From Betaproteobacteria bacterium (GTDB lineage Bacteria > Pseudomonadota > Gammaproteobacteria > Burkholderiales > SG8-39): 6,021 nt of DNA. Numbering within the stretch: position 1 is the stretch's first letter; every line of letters starts with the position of its first letter. A program made the position numbers and the translations under genes. The stretch spans positions 1 through 6,021 of the forward strand of contig VBCP01000511.1 of the NCBI GenBank assembly GCA_005888925.1. The letters run 5' to 3'. Positions 1 through 5,881 of the stretch are shown piece by piece. The notes beneath the pieces are model-generated. The model searched no databases and was not told where the DNA came from. It saw only the letters and a list, made by a program, of their open reading frames with translations.

Positions 1-1047
1 AAGGTCGAATACAAGACGGCGAACACGCTGCCGCCGATCGAAATCCCGCCCGACCTCACTTCGCCCGCGCGCGACAACCGCTACGTCGTGCCCGACGCGG
101 CGAAATCCACGGCGACGCTCTCCGGGTACGAGGCCGAGCGGCGCGAAGGCAAGCCCGCCGCGGGCCTCGTCGTGCTGCCGCAGGTGGACCGCATGCGTGT
201 CGAGCGCGCCGGCACGCAGCGCTGGCTGGTGGTCGAGGAGAGCCCCGAGAAGCTCTGGCCGCTGGTGCGCGAGTTCTGGCAGGAGAACGGCTTCCTCATC
301 AAGCTCGAGGCTGCCGACCTCGGCGTGATGGAAACCGAGTGGGCCGAGAGCCGCGCCAAGCTGCCGCAGGGCGGCGTGCGCTCGCTGCTCGGCAAGGCGC
401 TCGACCAGTTCTATTCGACTTCCGAGCGCGACAAGTACCGCACGCGCCTCGACCGCACGCCCGACGGCAAGGCGACCGAGATCTACATCAGCCATCGCGG
501 CATGGTCGAGGTCTACACCACGATGCGCGATCCGACGAGCAGCGCGCCCGGCGACACCCGCTGGCAGCCGCGCGAGCCCGATCCCGAGCTCGAGGCGGAG
601 TTCCTGCGCCGCCTGATGGTGCGGCTCGGCGCGCAGGAGGAAAAGGCACGCACGCTCACCGCGGCCGCCGTGCCTTCGCAGCAGCGCGCCGAGATCCGCA
701 AAGGCGTCGACGGCGCCGAAGCGCTGCAGGTTTTTGAGCCCTTCGACCGCGTCTGGCGGCGCGTCGGCCTGGCGCTCGACCGCGTCGGCTTCACCGTGGA
801 GGACCGCGACCGGCAGAAGGGCGTGTACTTCGTGCGCTACGCGGATCCCGAGACCGAGAAGGACGAGCGCGGGCTGCTCGCGCGCATGTTCTCGAGCGAC
901 TCCAAGGTGAAGCCCGCGCAGTACCGCGTGCAGATCACGCAGGCCGGCACCTCGAGCCAGGTGAACGTCCTCAACAAGGACGGCGGCGCCGACGCTTCGC
1001 GCACGGCGCAGCGCATCCTCGCGCTGCTGCACGAGCAGCTCAAGTAA
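1..1047 (+). CDS. bamC: BamC, outer membrane protein assembly lipoprotein (5' end missing)
   Basis: BamC (NlpB) is an inner-leaflet outer-membrane lipoprotein of the BAM complex, which folds and inserts beta-barrel proteins. The frame is open from base 1 to the TAA at 1045-1047, giving 348 codons, so the start and lipoprotein signal peptide lie upstream of the window. Using window residue numbers, residues 1-30 are a proline-rich extended segment (IPPDLTSPARDNRY) like the BamC region that lies along BamD. Two helix-grip domains follow: one beginning near RWLVVEESPEKLWPL (about residue 74) and a second beginning near FEPFDRVWRRVGLALDRVGF (about residue 245), joined by a charged linker near 190-235. 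This two-domain plan and the total length fit BamC. A GTG at 88 is in frame but would remove conserved N-terminal sequence, so I reject it as the start. In many betaproteobacteria the gene upstream is dapA; that cannot be seen here. The family call is firm although sequence conservation in BamC is low. Confidence 0.88.
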   Translation, partial: KVEYKTANTLPPIEIPPDLTSPARDNRYVVPDAAKSTATLSGYEAERREGKPAAGLVVLPQVDRMRVERAGTQRWLVVEESPEKLWPLVREFWQENGFLIKLEAADLGVMETEWAESRAKLPQGGVRSLLGKALDQFYSTSERDKYRTRLDRTPDGKATEIYISHRGMVEVYTTMRDPTSSAPGDTRWQPREPDPELEAEFLRRLMVRLGAQEEKARTLTAAAVPSQQRAEIRKGVDGAEALQVFEPFDRVWRRVGLALDRVGFTVEDRDRQKGVYFVRYADPETEKDERGLLARMFSSDSKVKPAQYRVQITQAGTSSQVNVLNKDGGADASRTAQRILALLHEQLK

Positions 1048-1833
1048 TTGCTTCGCTTCGCTTCGCTCGCGAGCGGCAGCCAGGGCAACTGCCTGGTCGC
1101 TCATGTCCCCGATGCTGCCGGCGGCACGCACCTGCTGATCGACTGCGGGCTCAACCTGCGCGACACCGAGCGGCGCCTCGCGCGCATCGGGCTCGCGCCG
1201 GGCGACATCGACGCGATCCTCGTCACGCATGAGCACGGCGACCACGCCGGCTGCGTGTTCGACTTCGCCGCGGCGCATAACGTCCCGGTCCTTCTGACCT
1301 ACGGCACTCTTCGTGCGTTGCGCGCGGAGGGCAAACTGCACCACGGCATCCGCACGCAGCTCGTGCGCGGCGAGCAGAAGTTCGCCGTCGGCGGCATGGA
1401 GGTGAGCCCGTTCACCGTGCCGCACGATGCGGCCGAGCCGGTGCAGTACGTCGTCTCGGACGGCGCGGCGAAGCTCGGCGTGCTCACCGACATCGGCATC
1501 AGCACGCGTCACGTCGAGCAGATGCTCTCGGGCCTCGACGCCCTGGTGCTCGAATGCAACTACGACCGCGACATGCTGTGGAACGGCGGCTATCCGCGCT
1601 GGCTGAAGGAGCGCATCGCCGGGCCCTTCGGCCATCTCGACAACCAGCATTCCGCGCGCCTGCTCGGCGCGCTCGACCGCTCGCGCCTCAAGCACGTCAT
1701 CGGCGCGCACCTCTCGCAGCAGAACAACAAGCCGGAAATCGTGCGCGCGGCGCTTGCCGCGGTGCTCAACTGCGAGGAGAGCTGGGTCGGCCTCGCGACG
1801 CAGGACGAAGGGTTCGACTGGCGCGAGGCCTAG
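1048..1833 (+). CDS. MBL-fold metallo-hydrolase, WalJ/YycJ-like
   Basis: Predicted cytosolic metal-dependent hydrolase of the metallo-beta-lactamase superfamily, 261 aa. The N-terminal strand RFASLASGSQGNCLV (3-17) is typical of the YycJ/WalJ group. The metal-binding motif is HEHGDH at 61-66 (H61, H63, D65, H66). Further motif positions are PHDA at 125-128, TDIG with D148, ECNYD at 169-173, GHLDN with H197, and AHLSQQNN with H221. Together they give a complete two-metal site and a full-length protein. WalJ-type proteins have been linked to DNA exonuclease activity and cell-wall/DNA coordination in Gram-positives; the role of the proteobacterial members is not established, so I give no gene symbol. 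The start is TTG at 1048, immediately after the bamC TAA and in the same frame; no clear Shine-Dalgarno is visible and the next in-frame ATG lies far inside the domain, so translation is probably coupled to bamC. The 5' end holds three tandem CTTCG units. The TAG stop overlaps the stop of the opposing gene. Confidence 0.9.
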   Translation: MLRFASLASGSQGNCLVAHVPDAAGGTHLLIDCGLNLRDTERRLARIGLAPGDIDAILVTHEHGDHAGCVFDFAAAHNVPVLLTYGTLRALRAEGKLHHGIRTQLVRGEQKFAVGGMEVSPFTVPHDAAEPVQYVVSDGAAKLGVLTDIGISTRHVEQMLSGLDALVLECNYDRDMLWNGGYPRWLKERIAGPFGHLDNQHSARLLGALDRSRLKHVIGAHLSQQNNKPEIVRAALAAVLNCEESWVGLATQDEGFDWREA

Positions 1834-2315
1834 AGCCCGACGGTGGTGCTCGAGACGCCAGGGTAGGACGCTTCCCAGATCTCCATGAAGCGCTGGCGCA
1901 TCGCGAGCGCCTCCACCTCGTCGCCGAAGCCGGCGGCGCCGCGGTAGAACGCCGCGACCGAGCGGCGCACGTAGTGCTGCGAGTCGAGCACTAGAAAGGC
2001 ATCCTGCAGCTCGCGGATATGCTCGTGCGTGCGGTTGATCTGCACCATGTGCGAAAAGCGCGCGAGCAGGCCGAGTAGCCGCGGACACTGGCGCGTGATG
2101 TGGTCGGTCTCGTGGATCACCATGTAGATGCGCCGCGTGCGGCTCGCGCCGAGGAAGCGCGCGAGGAGCTCGATGCGCGCGGGATCGTTGAGTCTCAGCG
2201 ACGTGCCGTCCGGATCGAAGATGCGCAGCTCGCGCCCCGGCTGCGCGAGCAGCCGCTCGACCGCGCCCTGGAAGCCGGCGCTGGTGTCGAAACGCTCGTA
2301 CGTCGCCTCATCCAT
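1830..2315 (-). CDS. DUF7931-like protein of unknown function
   Basis: A small soluble protein of 161 aa that I recognise only as resembling the uncharacterised family I recall as DUF7931; the exact family number should be confirmed. Visible blocks are RIFDPDGTSLRLNDPARIEL (31-50), RRIYMVIHETDHI (61-73), a CPRLLGLLARFSHMVQI stretch (77-93), DAFLVLDSQHYVRR (105-118) and the C-terminal FMEIWEASYPGVSSTT (143-158). The alternation of strand-like and helix-like segments, with FDPD and a LVLDSQHYVRR segment, resembles phospholipase-D-like folds, but there is no HxKxxxxD catalytic motif, so enzymatic activity is doubtful (inference). I chose the ATG at 2315 because GAGG at 2321-2324 sits 5 nt before it; an upstream in-frame ATG at 2354 would overlap roxA by 32 bp and has no such support. 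It follows roxA by 7 bp and is surely cotranscribed with it. Its TAG is shared tail-to-tail with the hydrolase gene. Confidence 0.82.
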   Translation of the reverse strand: MDEATYERFDTSAGFQGAVERLLAQPGRELRIFDPDGTSLRLNDPARIELLARFLGASRTRRIYMVIHETDHITRQCPRLLGLLARFSHMVQINRTHEHIRELQDAFLVLDSQHYVRRSVAAFYRGAAGFGDEVEALAMRQRFMEIWEASYPGVSSTTVGL

Positions 2316-2320
2316 CACCG

Positions 2321-2324
2321 CCTC
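2321..2324 (-). promoter_or_regulatory. Shine-Dalgarno of the DUF7931-like gene
   Basis: On the minus strand the sequence reads GGAAGTGAGGCGGTGATG. GAGG lies 5 nt upstream of the ATG at 2315, and the roxA stop codon TGA (2323-2325) overlaps it. This decides the start of the downstream gene and suggests termination-reinitiation coupling. Confidence 0.7.
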
Positions 2325-3369
2325 ACTTCCTATTCTCCACGGATGCGTAGCCACGCCGCTGCCACTCGGAGATTAGTCGCCCGAGCCGCGCGCGGGCAAC
2401 ATCGGCGCCGGGCGCGACGCGCTCGTCGGCCAGGCGCCGCAGCACAGCGGCCGCGCGCCCCGAGACTCTAAAGGCTTCTCCGTTGATGAAAAAGCGCCTG
2501 CCGCTGTAGAGGAGCTGGGTTTTGAGGTCCAGTCGAACCATGCCGGCGCCGGGGCGGCGGCGGGTGTTCGGCCGGAACACGAGCTGCGCCTTCGGCATGC
2601 TGAGGTACGCGCCCAGGAAGGACGCGACATCGCGCCGCGTCCAGCGGATGCGCCCGAGCGCGCGCTCGGCGAATGCGAGCATCTCGCCGGGGATGCGCGC
2701 GGGATTGCGCGCCGGTGCGAGCCGCGGGTCGCGGTAGCGCGCATCGGGCAGGCCGCGCTCGTGCAGCCAGTCGAGGAACGCGGCGCCGAGCTCCGCGCCG
2801 CGCGGCGCGCGAAAGCCGATCGAGTAGGTGAAGCAGGCGTCGAGCGCGACGCCGTCGTGCCGCCAGCCCGGCGGCAGATACAGCAGGTCGCCCGGCCCCG
2901 CGGTGTATCTATAGGGTGTGCGCTCGGGGTCCCAGACCGTCCAGCGCCGCGTTCCGGCGCCCTGCAGCAGGAAGACGTCGTAGGAATCGACGTGCGGGCC
3001 GACCCCGCCGCCGCGCGTGGCGTAGCTCACCATGACGTCGTCGAGGCGCGCCTGCGGAATGAACGAAAAGCGCCGCAGCAATGCGTCGGCCTTCCTGTGG
3101 TGAAGGTTCGCTCCGCTCACTAGAAGGGTCCAATTGCGCCGCTTCGCGGCAATCGTGGCGAATGGGCCGTGCACGGTCTCCCGCCGGCGGCCTTTGCGCT
3201 GCACGATGCGCGATTCCACGTCGTCGCGCTTCGCGAGCGTGAACAATTGCCGCTCGTCGAGCACTCCGGTGAAGCGCGGCGCCGCGCCGCGCACGTAAAG
3301 CGGGCGCTTCTGCCAGTGGCGGCGAAGGAATTCGCGCGGCGTCAAGCCGCCGAGCAAACTTTGTTTCAC
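2323..3369 (-). CDS. roxA: RoxA/YcfD-type ribosomal oxygenase (JmjC/cupin)
   Basis: Predicted Fe(II)/2-oxoglutarate dioxygenase that hydroxylates an arginine of ribosomal protein L16, 348 aa against 373 in E. coli YcfD. The N-terminus FLRRHWQKRPLYVRG (14-28) is the family signature, followed by VESRIVQRKG (51-60). The JmjC core carries GGGVGPHVDSYDVFLLQG (120-137) with metal ligands H126 and D128, RRW at 141-143, and PPGWRHDGVAL with the third ligand H171; YSIGFRAPRG (182-191) follows, closely matching the E. coli sequence. The C-terminal third (about 230-348) fits the dimerisation helices and winged-helix domain. The GTG at 3369 is chosen because the conserved region begins within a few residues and the frame upstream is antisense to the peroxiredoxin gene with no family similarity. 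No Shine-Dalgarno precedes it; a perfect TATAAT ends 6 nt upstream. Diverges from bcp and is followed by the DUF7931-like gene. L16 as the substrate is inferred from family membership. Confidence 0.9.
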   Translation of the reverse strand: MKQSLLGGLTPREFLRRHWQKRPLYVRGAAPRFTGVLDERQLFTLAKRDDVESRIVQRKGRRRETVHGPFATIAAKRRNWTLLVSGANLHHRKADALLRRFSFIPQARLDDVMVSYATRGGGVGPHVDSYDVFLLQGAGTRRWTVWDPERTPYRYTAGPGDLLYLPPGWRHDGVALDACFTYSIGFRAPRGAELGAAFLDWLHERGLPDARYRDPRLAPARNPARIPGEMLAFAERALGRIRWTRRDVASFLGAYLSMPKAQLVFRPNTRRRPGAGMVRLDLKTQLLYSGRRFFINGEAFRVSGRAAAVLRRLADERVAPGADVARARLGRLISEWQRRGYASVENRK

Positions 3370-3375
3370 CGAACG

Positions 3376-3381
3376 ATTATA
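3376..3381 (-). promoter_or_regulatory. Predicted -10 element of roxA
   Basis: The minus strand reads TATAAT, a perfect sigma-70 -10 hexamer, followed by CGTTCG and then the GTG start. The expected transcription start falls at or within a base of the GTG, implying a leaderless mRNA. No good -35 lies 16-18 bp upstream (TTGTAG is 13 bp away, TTGCCG 22 bp), so an activator or the AT-rich upstream DNA may compensate. This is a sequence-only prediction. Confidence 0.5.
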
Positions 3382-3382
3382 T

Positions 3383-3395
3383 GTAGCGACGCTAC
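3383..3395. promoter_or_regulatory. 13-bp perfect dyad, possible operator
   Basis: GTAGCG-A-CGCTAC is a perfect 6-1-6 inverted repeat. It begins one base upstream of the putative roxA -10, so it occupies the roxA spacer/-35 zone, and lies about 75 bp upstream of the bcp start. The position suits a repressor or activator site controlling roxA, perhaps both genes. It has no U-tract and does not follow a gene end, so a terminator is unlikely. The cognate regulator is unknown. Confidence 0.4.
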
Positions 3396-3429
3396 TACAA
3401 CCTCGGCAAACGTTGACGCGCGCGGCAAG

Positions 3430-3460
3430 TTGCAAATTCAAAAAAAAATTGGAATAGAAT
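3430..3460 (+). promoter_or_regulatory. Predicted bcp promoter with A-tract
   Basis: TTGCAA (3430-3435) and TAGAAT (3455-3460, five of six matches to consensus) are separated by 19 bp, somewhat long for sigma-70. A run of nine A (3440-3448) lies between them, the most AT-rich stretch in the window. Transcription from here would start about 1-3 nt before the bcp ATG at 3469, giving an almost leaderless mRNA. No Shine-Dalgarno is placed properly; GGAA at 3451-3454 is 14 nt from the ATG. Confidence 0.45.
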
Positions 3461-3468
3461 CGTTCGCG

Positions 3469-3942
3469 ATGCTGCAACCGGGACAAGCTGCACCGACGTT
3501 CGAGCTTCCCGACGCCGACATGCAGACGGTCAACCTGTCGACGTTCAAGGGCAAGAAGCACGTCGTGCTCTACTTCTATCCGAAGGACGGCACGCCCGGC
3601 TGTACCCTGGTCACCACCGATTTCTCCGATCACGAGGACCAGTTCGTCAAGCACGACTGCGTGGTGCTCGGCGTGTCGCGCGACGATTGCCTAACGCACG
3701 CCGACTTCCGCGACCGCCACGGCGTCACCATCGTGCTGCTGTCCGACACCGAGGGCGAGGTGTGCCGCAAGTACGGGGTGCTGCAGGAAAAAGAGGTCGA
3801 GGGCGCCGGCCGGCGCGAATGCCTGGTGCGCTCGACCTTCATCGTCGACAAGAAGGGCGTGATCCGCCACGCCGCCTACGGCGTCAACCCGCGCGGCCAC
3901 TGCGCCGAAGTGTACGACCTGGTGAAGCGCCTACGCTTGTAG
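3469..3942 (+). CDS. bcp: Peroxiredoxin, Bcp/PrxQ subfamily
   Basis: Cytosolic thiol peroxidase that reduces hydrogen peroxide and organic hydroperoxides, normally recycled by thioredoxin; 157 aa, the usual Bcp length. The active-site motif PKDGTPGC places P38, T42 and the peroxidatic cysteine C45 in the standard PxxxTxxC pattern, and R121 in RSTFIVD is the conserved catalytic arginine. Strands VVLYFYP (32-38) and VVLGVSRD (65-72) and the SDTEGEVCRKYGV block (92-104) match the family. The usual resolving cysteine positions, C45+5 (T50) and about C45+36 (R81), are not cysteine. Other cysteines are C64, C74, C99, C118 and C145; C74, at the start of the following helix, is the nearest candidate partner. 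The ATG at 3469 gives the canonical N-terminus (MLQPGQAAPTFELPD); the frame is open further upstream but that part is antisense to roxA and non-homologous. Diverges from roxA and precedes slyD by about 20 bp. Confidence 0.93.
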   Translation: MLQPGQAAPTFELPDADMQTVNLSTFKGKKHVVLYFYPKDGTPGCTLVTTDFSDHEDQFVKHDCVVLGVSRDDCLTHADFRDRHGVTIVLLSDTEGEVCRKYGVLQEKEVEGAGRRECLVRSTFIVDKKGVIRHAAYGVNPRGHCAEVYDLVKRLRL

Positions 3943-3962
3943 GGCGCAACTCCGTCGTCTCG

Positions 3963-4373
3963 GTGCGGATGAGCCTGCAGGACGCCCAAGGCGTGCAGCT
4001 CTCTGCGCCTTCCGAGCTCACCTATCTGCACGGCGGCTACGGCCACATGCTGCCTGCGCTCGAGCGGGCGCTGGAAGGCAAAGGCCCGGGCGAGTCGGTG
4101 ATGCTGCAGCTCGAGCCCGAGCAGGCCTTCGGCGAGTACGACGCGGAGCTTCTGCGCGTCGAGCCGCTCTCGCGCTACGGCAAGGGCGTCGCCGTCGGCA
4201 TGCAGGTCGAGGAGGCCGACACGATCTACACCGTGACCGACGTCGCCGCGGACAAGGTGGTGCTAGATGGCAACCATCCGCTTGCTGGCATGGCGCTGCG
4301 CTTCTCGCTTGTAATTCTTACCGTGAGGGAGGCAAGCGAGGAGGAACTGCGCAGCGGGGTATCATTGCCCTAG
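3963..4373 (+). CDS. slyD: FKBP-type peptidyl-prolyl isomerase, SlyD-like
   Basis: Predicted cytosolic prolyl cis-trans isomerase and folding helper. From the GTG at 3963 it is 136 aa. YLHGGYGHMLPALERALEGK (21-40) and PGESVMLQLEPEQAFGEYD (42-60) form the FKBP core, the insert-in-flap chaperone domain spans roughly 64-106, and NHPLAGMALRFSLVILTVRE (104-123) returns to the FKBP fold; this order is diagnostic of SlyD. The protein ends at SEEELRSGVSLP and has no His/Cys-rich tail, so the nickel-delivery role of E. coli SlyD is not expected. The start is uncertain: ATG at 3969 is also possible and has a weak GGTG before it. The in-frame codons just upstream (3948-3962) encode NSVVS, which looks like the conserved first SlyD strand, yet no ATG, GTG or TTG precedes them after the bcp stop. 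Cotranscription with bcp is likely. Confidence 0.85.
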   Translation: MRMSLQDAQGVQLSAPSELTYLHGGYGHMLPALERALEGKGPGESVMLQLEPEQAFGEYDAELLRVEPLSRYGKGVAVGMQVEEADTIYTVTDVAADKVVLDGNHPLAGMALRFSLVILTVREASEEELRSGVSLP

Positions 4374-4384
4374 GGGAAGTACTG

Positions 4385-4389
4385 GGAGG
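4385..4389 (+). promoter_or_regulatory. Strong Shine-Dalgarno of the glutamate-synthase-like gene
   Basis: GGAGG lies 4 nt before the ATG at 4394, inside the 20-bp gap after the slyD stop. It fixes the start of the downstream gene and contrasts with roxA and bcp, which have no such site. Confidence 0.75.
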
Positions 4390-4393
4390 GGCA

Positions 4394-5881
4394 ATGGTCA
4401 AGGATATTCTGTCGTACGGGCTGGGAACGCTCGTCGCGTTCGCGGTCGTCGGCGCGCTGGTGTTCGTATTCATCCGCGACATCACGCAGAAGAAGCACAG
4501 CGTGCTGCGCAACTACCCGGTCATCGGGCGCTTCCGCTATTTCTTCGAGCAGCTCGGCGAGTACTTCCGCCAGTACTTCTTCGCCGGCGACCGCGACGAG
4601 ATGCCGTTCAACCGCGCGACGCGCGGCTGGGTCTACCGCCTGGCGAAGAACGAGGGCGGCATCATCGGTTTCGGCTCGACCTACGACCTGCATCACCCGG
4701 GCGCGCTGATCTTCGTCAACCATCCGTTCCCCGTGCTGGAAGAGGAACGCCAGCCGACGCCGACCCTGATCCTCGGCGAAGGCTATTGCCGCGAGCCGTT
4801 CGAGGCGCGCTCGATCGTCAACATCAGCGGCATGAGCTTCGGCGCGATCTCGGCGCCCGCGGTGCGCTCGCTGTCCAAGGGCGCGGCGGTGGCGGGCTGC
4901 TGGATGGACACCGGCGAGGGCGGCCTGTCGCCTTACCACCTCGAGGGCGGCGCCGACGTCATCATGCAGATCGGCACCGCGAAGTACGGCGTGCGCGACG
5001 CGCAGGGCAACCTCTCGACCGACCGGCTGATGGAGCTCTCGCGCGTGGTGAAGGCCTTCGAGATCAAGCTCTCGCAGGGCGCGAAGCCGGGCAAGGGCGG
5101 CGTGCTGCCGGGAAAAAAGGTCACCCCGGAGATCGCGCACATCCGCGGCATCCCCGAAGGCCGCGACTCGATCAGCCCGAACCGCCACCGCGACATTTCC
5201 AACATGAACGAGCTGCTCGAGAAGATCGCCTGGATGCGCGACCTGACCGGGCGGCCGGTCGGCGTGAAGACCGCGGTCGGCGGCTGGCGCTTCATGAACG
5301 AGATGGCCGACATCGTGCACCGCCGCGGCCTCGAGTTCGCGCCGGACTTCCTGGTGATCGACGGCGGCGAAGGCGGCTCGGGCGCCGCGCCGCAGGCGCT
5401 CGCCGACCACATGGGGCTCTCGATCGAGGAAGCGCTGCCCCGCGTGGTGGACGCGCTCGTCGAAACCGGCCTCAAGGCCCGGGTGCGCGTCATCGCCTCC
5501 GGCAAGCTGGTCACCTCGGCAAGAGCCGCCTGGGCGCTCTGCGTCGGTGCCGACTTCATCAACACCGCGCGCGGCTTCATGTTCTCGCTCGGCTGCATCC
5601 AGGCGCTGCGCTGCCACCAGAACACCTGCCCGACCGGCGTCACCACGCACAACAAGCGCCTGCAGCGCGCGCTGGTGGTCGAGGAAAAATACCTGCGCGT
5701 CGCGAACTACGCGATGAACATGAACAAGGAGATCGACATGATCGCGCACTCCTGTGGCGTACGTCATGCGCGTGAACTGCGCCGGGAGCACGTGCGCATC
5801 GTGCAGGCGAGCGGCCAGTCGGTGGCGCTCAACATGCTCTACCCGTACCCCGAGCCGAAGGCGAAGATGAAAGTCGCGTGA
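4394..5881 (+). CDS. Membrane-anchored FMN-binding glutamate synthase-like oxidoreductase
   Basis: A 495-aa stand-alone relative of the FMN/Fe-S synthase domain of glutamate synthase (GltB central part). Residues about 8-28 form one hydrophobic membrane segment followed by RDITQKKH, so the body is probably cytoplasmic by the positive-inside rule. The barrel carries ISGMSFGAIS (144-153), DTGEGGLSPYH (172-182), SQGAKPGKGG (227-236), VKTAVGG (291-297) and DGGEGGSGAAPQA (323-335), typical of the FMN and 2-oxoglutarate/2-iminoglutarate region. C401, C407 and C412 in CIQALRCHQNTCPTGV keep the C-x5-C-x4-C spacing of the 3Fe-4S cluster of glutamate synthase. It lacks both the glutamine amidotransferase domain and the C-terminal GXGXG beta-helix domain of GltB, so it cannot be a conventional glutamine-dependent enzyme. 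Its substrate and electron partner are unknown; B. subtilis YerD is a comparable protein. The start is fixed by the GGAGG before the ATG. The next gene overlaps its stop by 4 bp. Confidence 0.9.
   Translation: MVKDILSYGLGTLVAFAVVGALVFVFIRDITQKKHSVLRNYPVIGRFRYFFEQLGEYFRQYFFAGDRDEMPFNRATRGWVYRLAKNEGGIIGFGSTYDLHHPGALIFVNHPFPVLEEERQPTPTLILGEGYCREPFEARSIVNISGMSFGAISAPAVRSLSKGAAVAGCWMDTGEGGLSPYHLEGGADVIMQIGTAKYGVRDAQGNLSTDRLMELSRVVKAFEIKLSQGAKPGKGGVLPGKKVTPEIAHIRGIPEGRDSISPNRHRDISNMNELLEKIAWMRDLTGRPVGVKTAVGGWRFMNEMADIVHRRGLEFAPDFLVIDGGEGGSGAAPQALADHMGLSIEEALPRVVDALVETGLKARVRVIASGKLVTSARAAWALCVGADFINTARGFMFSLGCIQALRCHQNTCPTGVTTHNKRLQRALVVEEKYLRVANYAMNMNKEIDMIAHSCGVRHARELRREHVRIVQASGQSVALNMLYPYPEPKAKMKVA

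Noticed and set aside
513..794. Minus-strand and alternative-phase open frames within bamC
   Set aside because: They are low-complexity Arg/Ser/Ala-rich shadows of the bamC frame with no family features.
3383..3395. The 13-bp dyad as an intrinsic terminator
   Set aside because: It lies between two divergent gene starts with no T-run on the transcribed side and no gene ending into it.
3440..3448. The nine-A run as a slippery or phase-variable promoter tract
   Set aside because: Length variation here could change promoter spacing, but one nine-base run in an AT-rich promoter is common and nothing else suggests phase variation; it is mentioned only as part of the bcp promoter.
3169..3468. A 100-codon N-terminal extension of the peroxiredoxin
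   Set aside because: It is antisense to roxA coding sequence, and the canonical Bcp N-terminus begins at the ATG at 3469.
3370..3654. A 95-codon N-terminal extension of roxA up to an ATG at 3654
   Set aside because: The extension runs antisense through the start of bcp and across the divergent promoter region and does not resemble RoxA; family similarity starts right after the GTG at 3369.
4786..5775. A 329-codon plus-strand open frame in another phase within the same gene
   Set aside because: It is extremely rich in Arg, Gly, Pro and His, as expected from out-of-frame reading of high-GC coding DNA, and has no initiation signal.
4370..5791. A 473-codon open frame on the minus strand opposite the glutamate-synthase-like gene
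   Set aside because: It is the antisense shadow of a GC-rich gene: composition is dominated by Arg, Ala, His, Val and Asp, no motif is recognisable, and the plus-strand gene has full family motifs and a strong ribosome binding site.
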